A stretch of 35,375 nucleotides of DNA from the NCBI GenBank assembly GCA_903822375.1, contig CAIJOU010000393.1:1-35375 (forward strand). The letters are read 5' to 3'. Below, piece after piece: positions 34,741-35,375 of the stretch (position 1 is the first letter of the stretch; every line of letters starts with the position of its first letter). Below the pieces are notes generated by a model, which did not search any database, was not told the origin of the DNA, and worked only from the letters and a program-made list of their open reading frames with translations. The DNA is from Candidatus Hydrogenedentota bacterium (lineage in GTDB: Bacteria > Hydrogenedentota > Hydrogenedentia > Hydrogenedentales > CAITNO01). The position numbers were made by a program, and so were the translations under genes.

Positions 34741-35375
34741 TCAGTCCTTCGCCTTTACATTCCACAGGAGGCATGCGAGCGCCACCGAAACGACAGCCGC
34801 GCCCAGCCAGAACAGGAAGACACTGTTGAAGTCATGGGTGAGCCTGCCGTCCACCGTCGACGCGCCCGCCTCAATCAGTTTGCCGCTGACCTTGTCCTGC
34901 AAAGCGGCGCCGAGATAGCTGAACATGCCAACCACTCCCATGGCCGCGCCGCTGGCCCGCTTCGAGCAAATGTCAATCGCAATGAGCCCGCCCACAAACA
35001 CAAGCAGGCCGCCAAGTCCCAGGCCGAACAGGGCGATACCGGCCAGATGCGACGGGTGAAACTTTGCGGTCACCTTCAGTTGCTTGGGCAACTCCTCCAC
35101 GGCGCATCCCGTCCAGAAGAGATACCAGCGGTCATTCTTGATCAGCCACACCGCGTTCTCGTCAATTTTCGCCTTCTCGTCCTTTTTCGCCTCGTGGAAC
35201 TCCGCTGTTGCCCGGGCGGGAAGCTGAATCTGTTTCTGGCGGAAGATTTCACGCAATGAGTCATCCACCGGACCCGCCTTCAACGCCGCCTTCCGCGATC
35301 CCCGCTTCCGCGAACTCGGCAAGTCCGAGCTGGAAACCCTGAAGCTCTCCATCTCGGTTCTGACCCCCCTGGTCC
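34741..35375 (-). CDS. MFS transporter, organophosphate:phosphate antiporter type, 5' end outside window
   Basis: Only the C-terminal part is present. The frame is open to the right edge (base 35375), so the Met at 35352 is not the start. After a charged cytoplasmic or loop region (KKDEKAKIDENAV) come at least three membrane segments: LAGIALFGLGLGGLLVFVGGLIAI, a segment around AAMGVVGMFSYLGAALQ, and VFLFWLGAAVVSVALACLLW. The motif DICSKRASGAAMGVVGMFSYLG is typical of the GlpT/UhpT (OPA) family C-terminal half. The likely substrate is a phosphorylated sugar, glycerol-3-phosphate or a similar organophosphate exchanged for Pi. The large charged insert before the C-terminal segments is atypical. 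It is followed after 5 bp by the PfkB-type kinase. Confidence 0.8.
   Translation of the reverse strand, partial: TRGVRTEMESFRVSSSDLPSSRKRGSRKAALKAGPVDDSLREIFRQKQIQLPARATAEFHEAKKDEKAKIDENAVWLIKNDRWYLFWTGCAVEELPKQLKVTAKFHPSHLAGIALFGLGLGGLLVFVGGLIAIDICSKRASGAAMGVVGMFSYLGAALQDKVSGKLIEAGASTVDGRLTHDFNSVFLFWLGAAVVSVALACLLWNVKAKD

Overview
The window reads as a chromosomal segment of an uncultured, GC-rich, Gram-negative-type bacterium from the Planctomycetota / Lentisphaerota / Hydrogenedentota sphere. The pointers are a DUF1559-like prepilin, a Tat-exported Gfo/Idh/MocA oxidoreductase, a DUF4838 lipoprotein, a discoidin/beta-propeller/CxxCH protein of the HzsA-related kind, and many GC-rich dispersed hairpin repeats. 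Phylum assignment is inference from gene types; no rRNA or other marker gene is present.

Layout. (1) 1-5532: an AT-richer orphan gene at the left edge, a Tat-exported Gfo/Idh/MocA oxidoreductase (+), then on the minus strand a DUF4838 lipoprotein and a DUF72 protein. (2) 5533-6083: a 311-bp MITE-like element with 12-bp terminal inverted repeats and a perfect 9-bp target duplication. (3) 6084-13462 (+): a signalling operon made of a REC-adenylate cyclase, a 1602-aa hybrid histidine kinase (HAMP, GAF, three PAS, HisKA, HATPase, REC, REC, Hpt) and a REC-HD-GYP c-di-GMP phosphodiesterase, closed by a strong hairpin. (4) 17868-13535 (-): a PilS/PilR-like kinase and sigma54 activator, then an intergenic region holding two matching inverted-repeat sites and a near-consensus sigma54 promoter, then a prepilin-like gene. 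This looks like a complete local regulatory circuit. (5) 19361-17946 (-): a patatin-like lipoprotein.

(6) 29160-19477 (-): a myo-inositol catabolic cluster in the order aldolase (iolJ-like), iolB, [mntA-hepT toxin-antitoxin pair], iolC, iolD, iolA, iolE-like, iolG. Together these enzymes can take inositol to acetyl-CoA, DHAP and CO2. No inositol permease or IolR-type regulator is visible. Repeat elements sit in three of the operon's gaps. (7) 32566-29252 (-): a large exported discoidin / beta-propeller / three-CxxCH protein. (8) 32896-33723 (+): an exported PLC-like phosphodiesterase. (9) 34774-35375 (-): a PfkB sugar kinase following a GlpT/UhpT-type organophosphate antiporter truncated by the right edge.

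Most notable are the self-contained sigma54/prepilin circuit, the phosphorelay operon with paired cAMP and c-di-GMP outputs, the HepT/MntA module nested inside the inositol operon, the nested-palindrome MITE, and a speculative reading of the right half as an inositol-phospholipid scavenging region.
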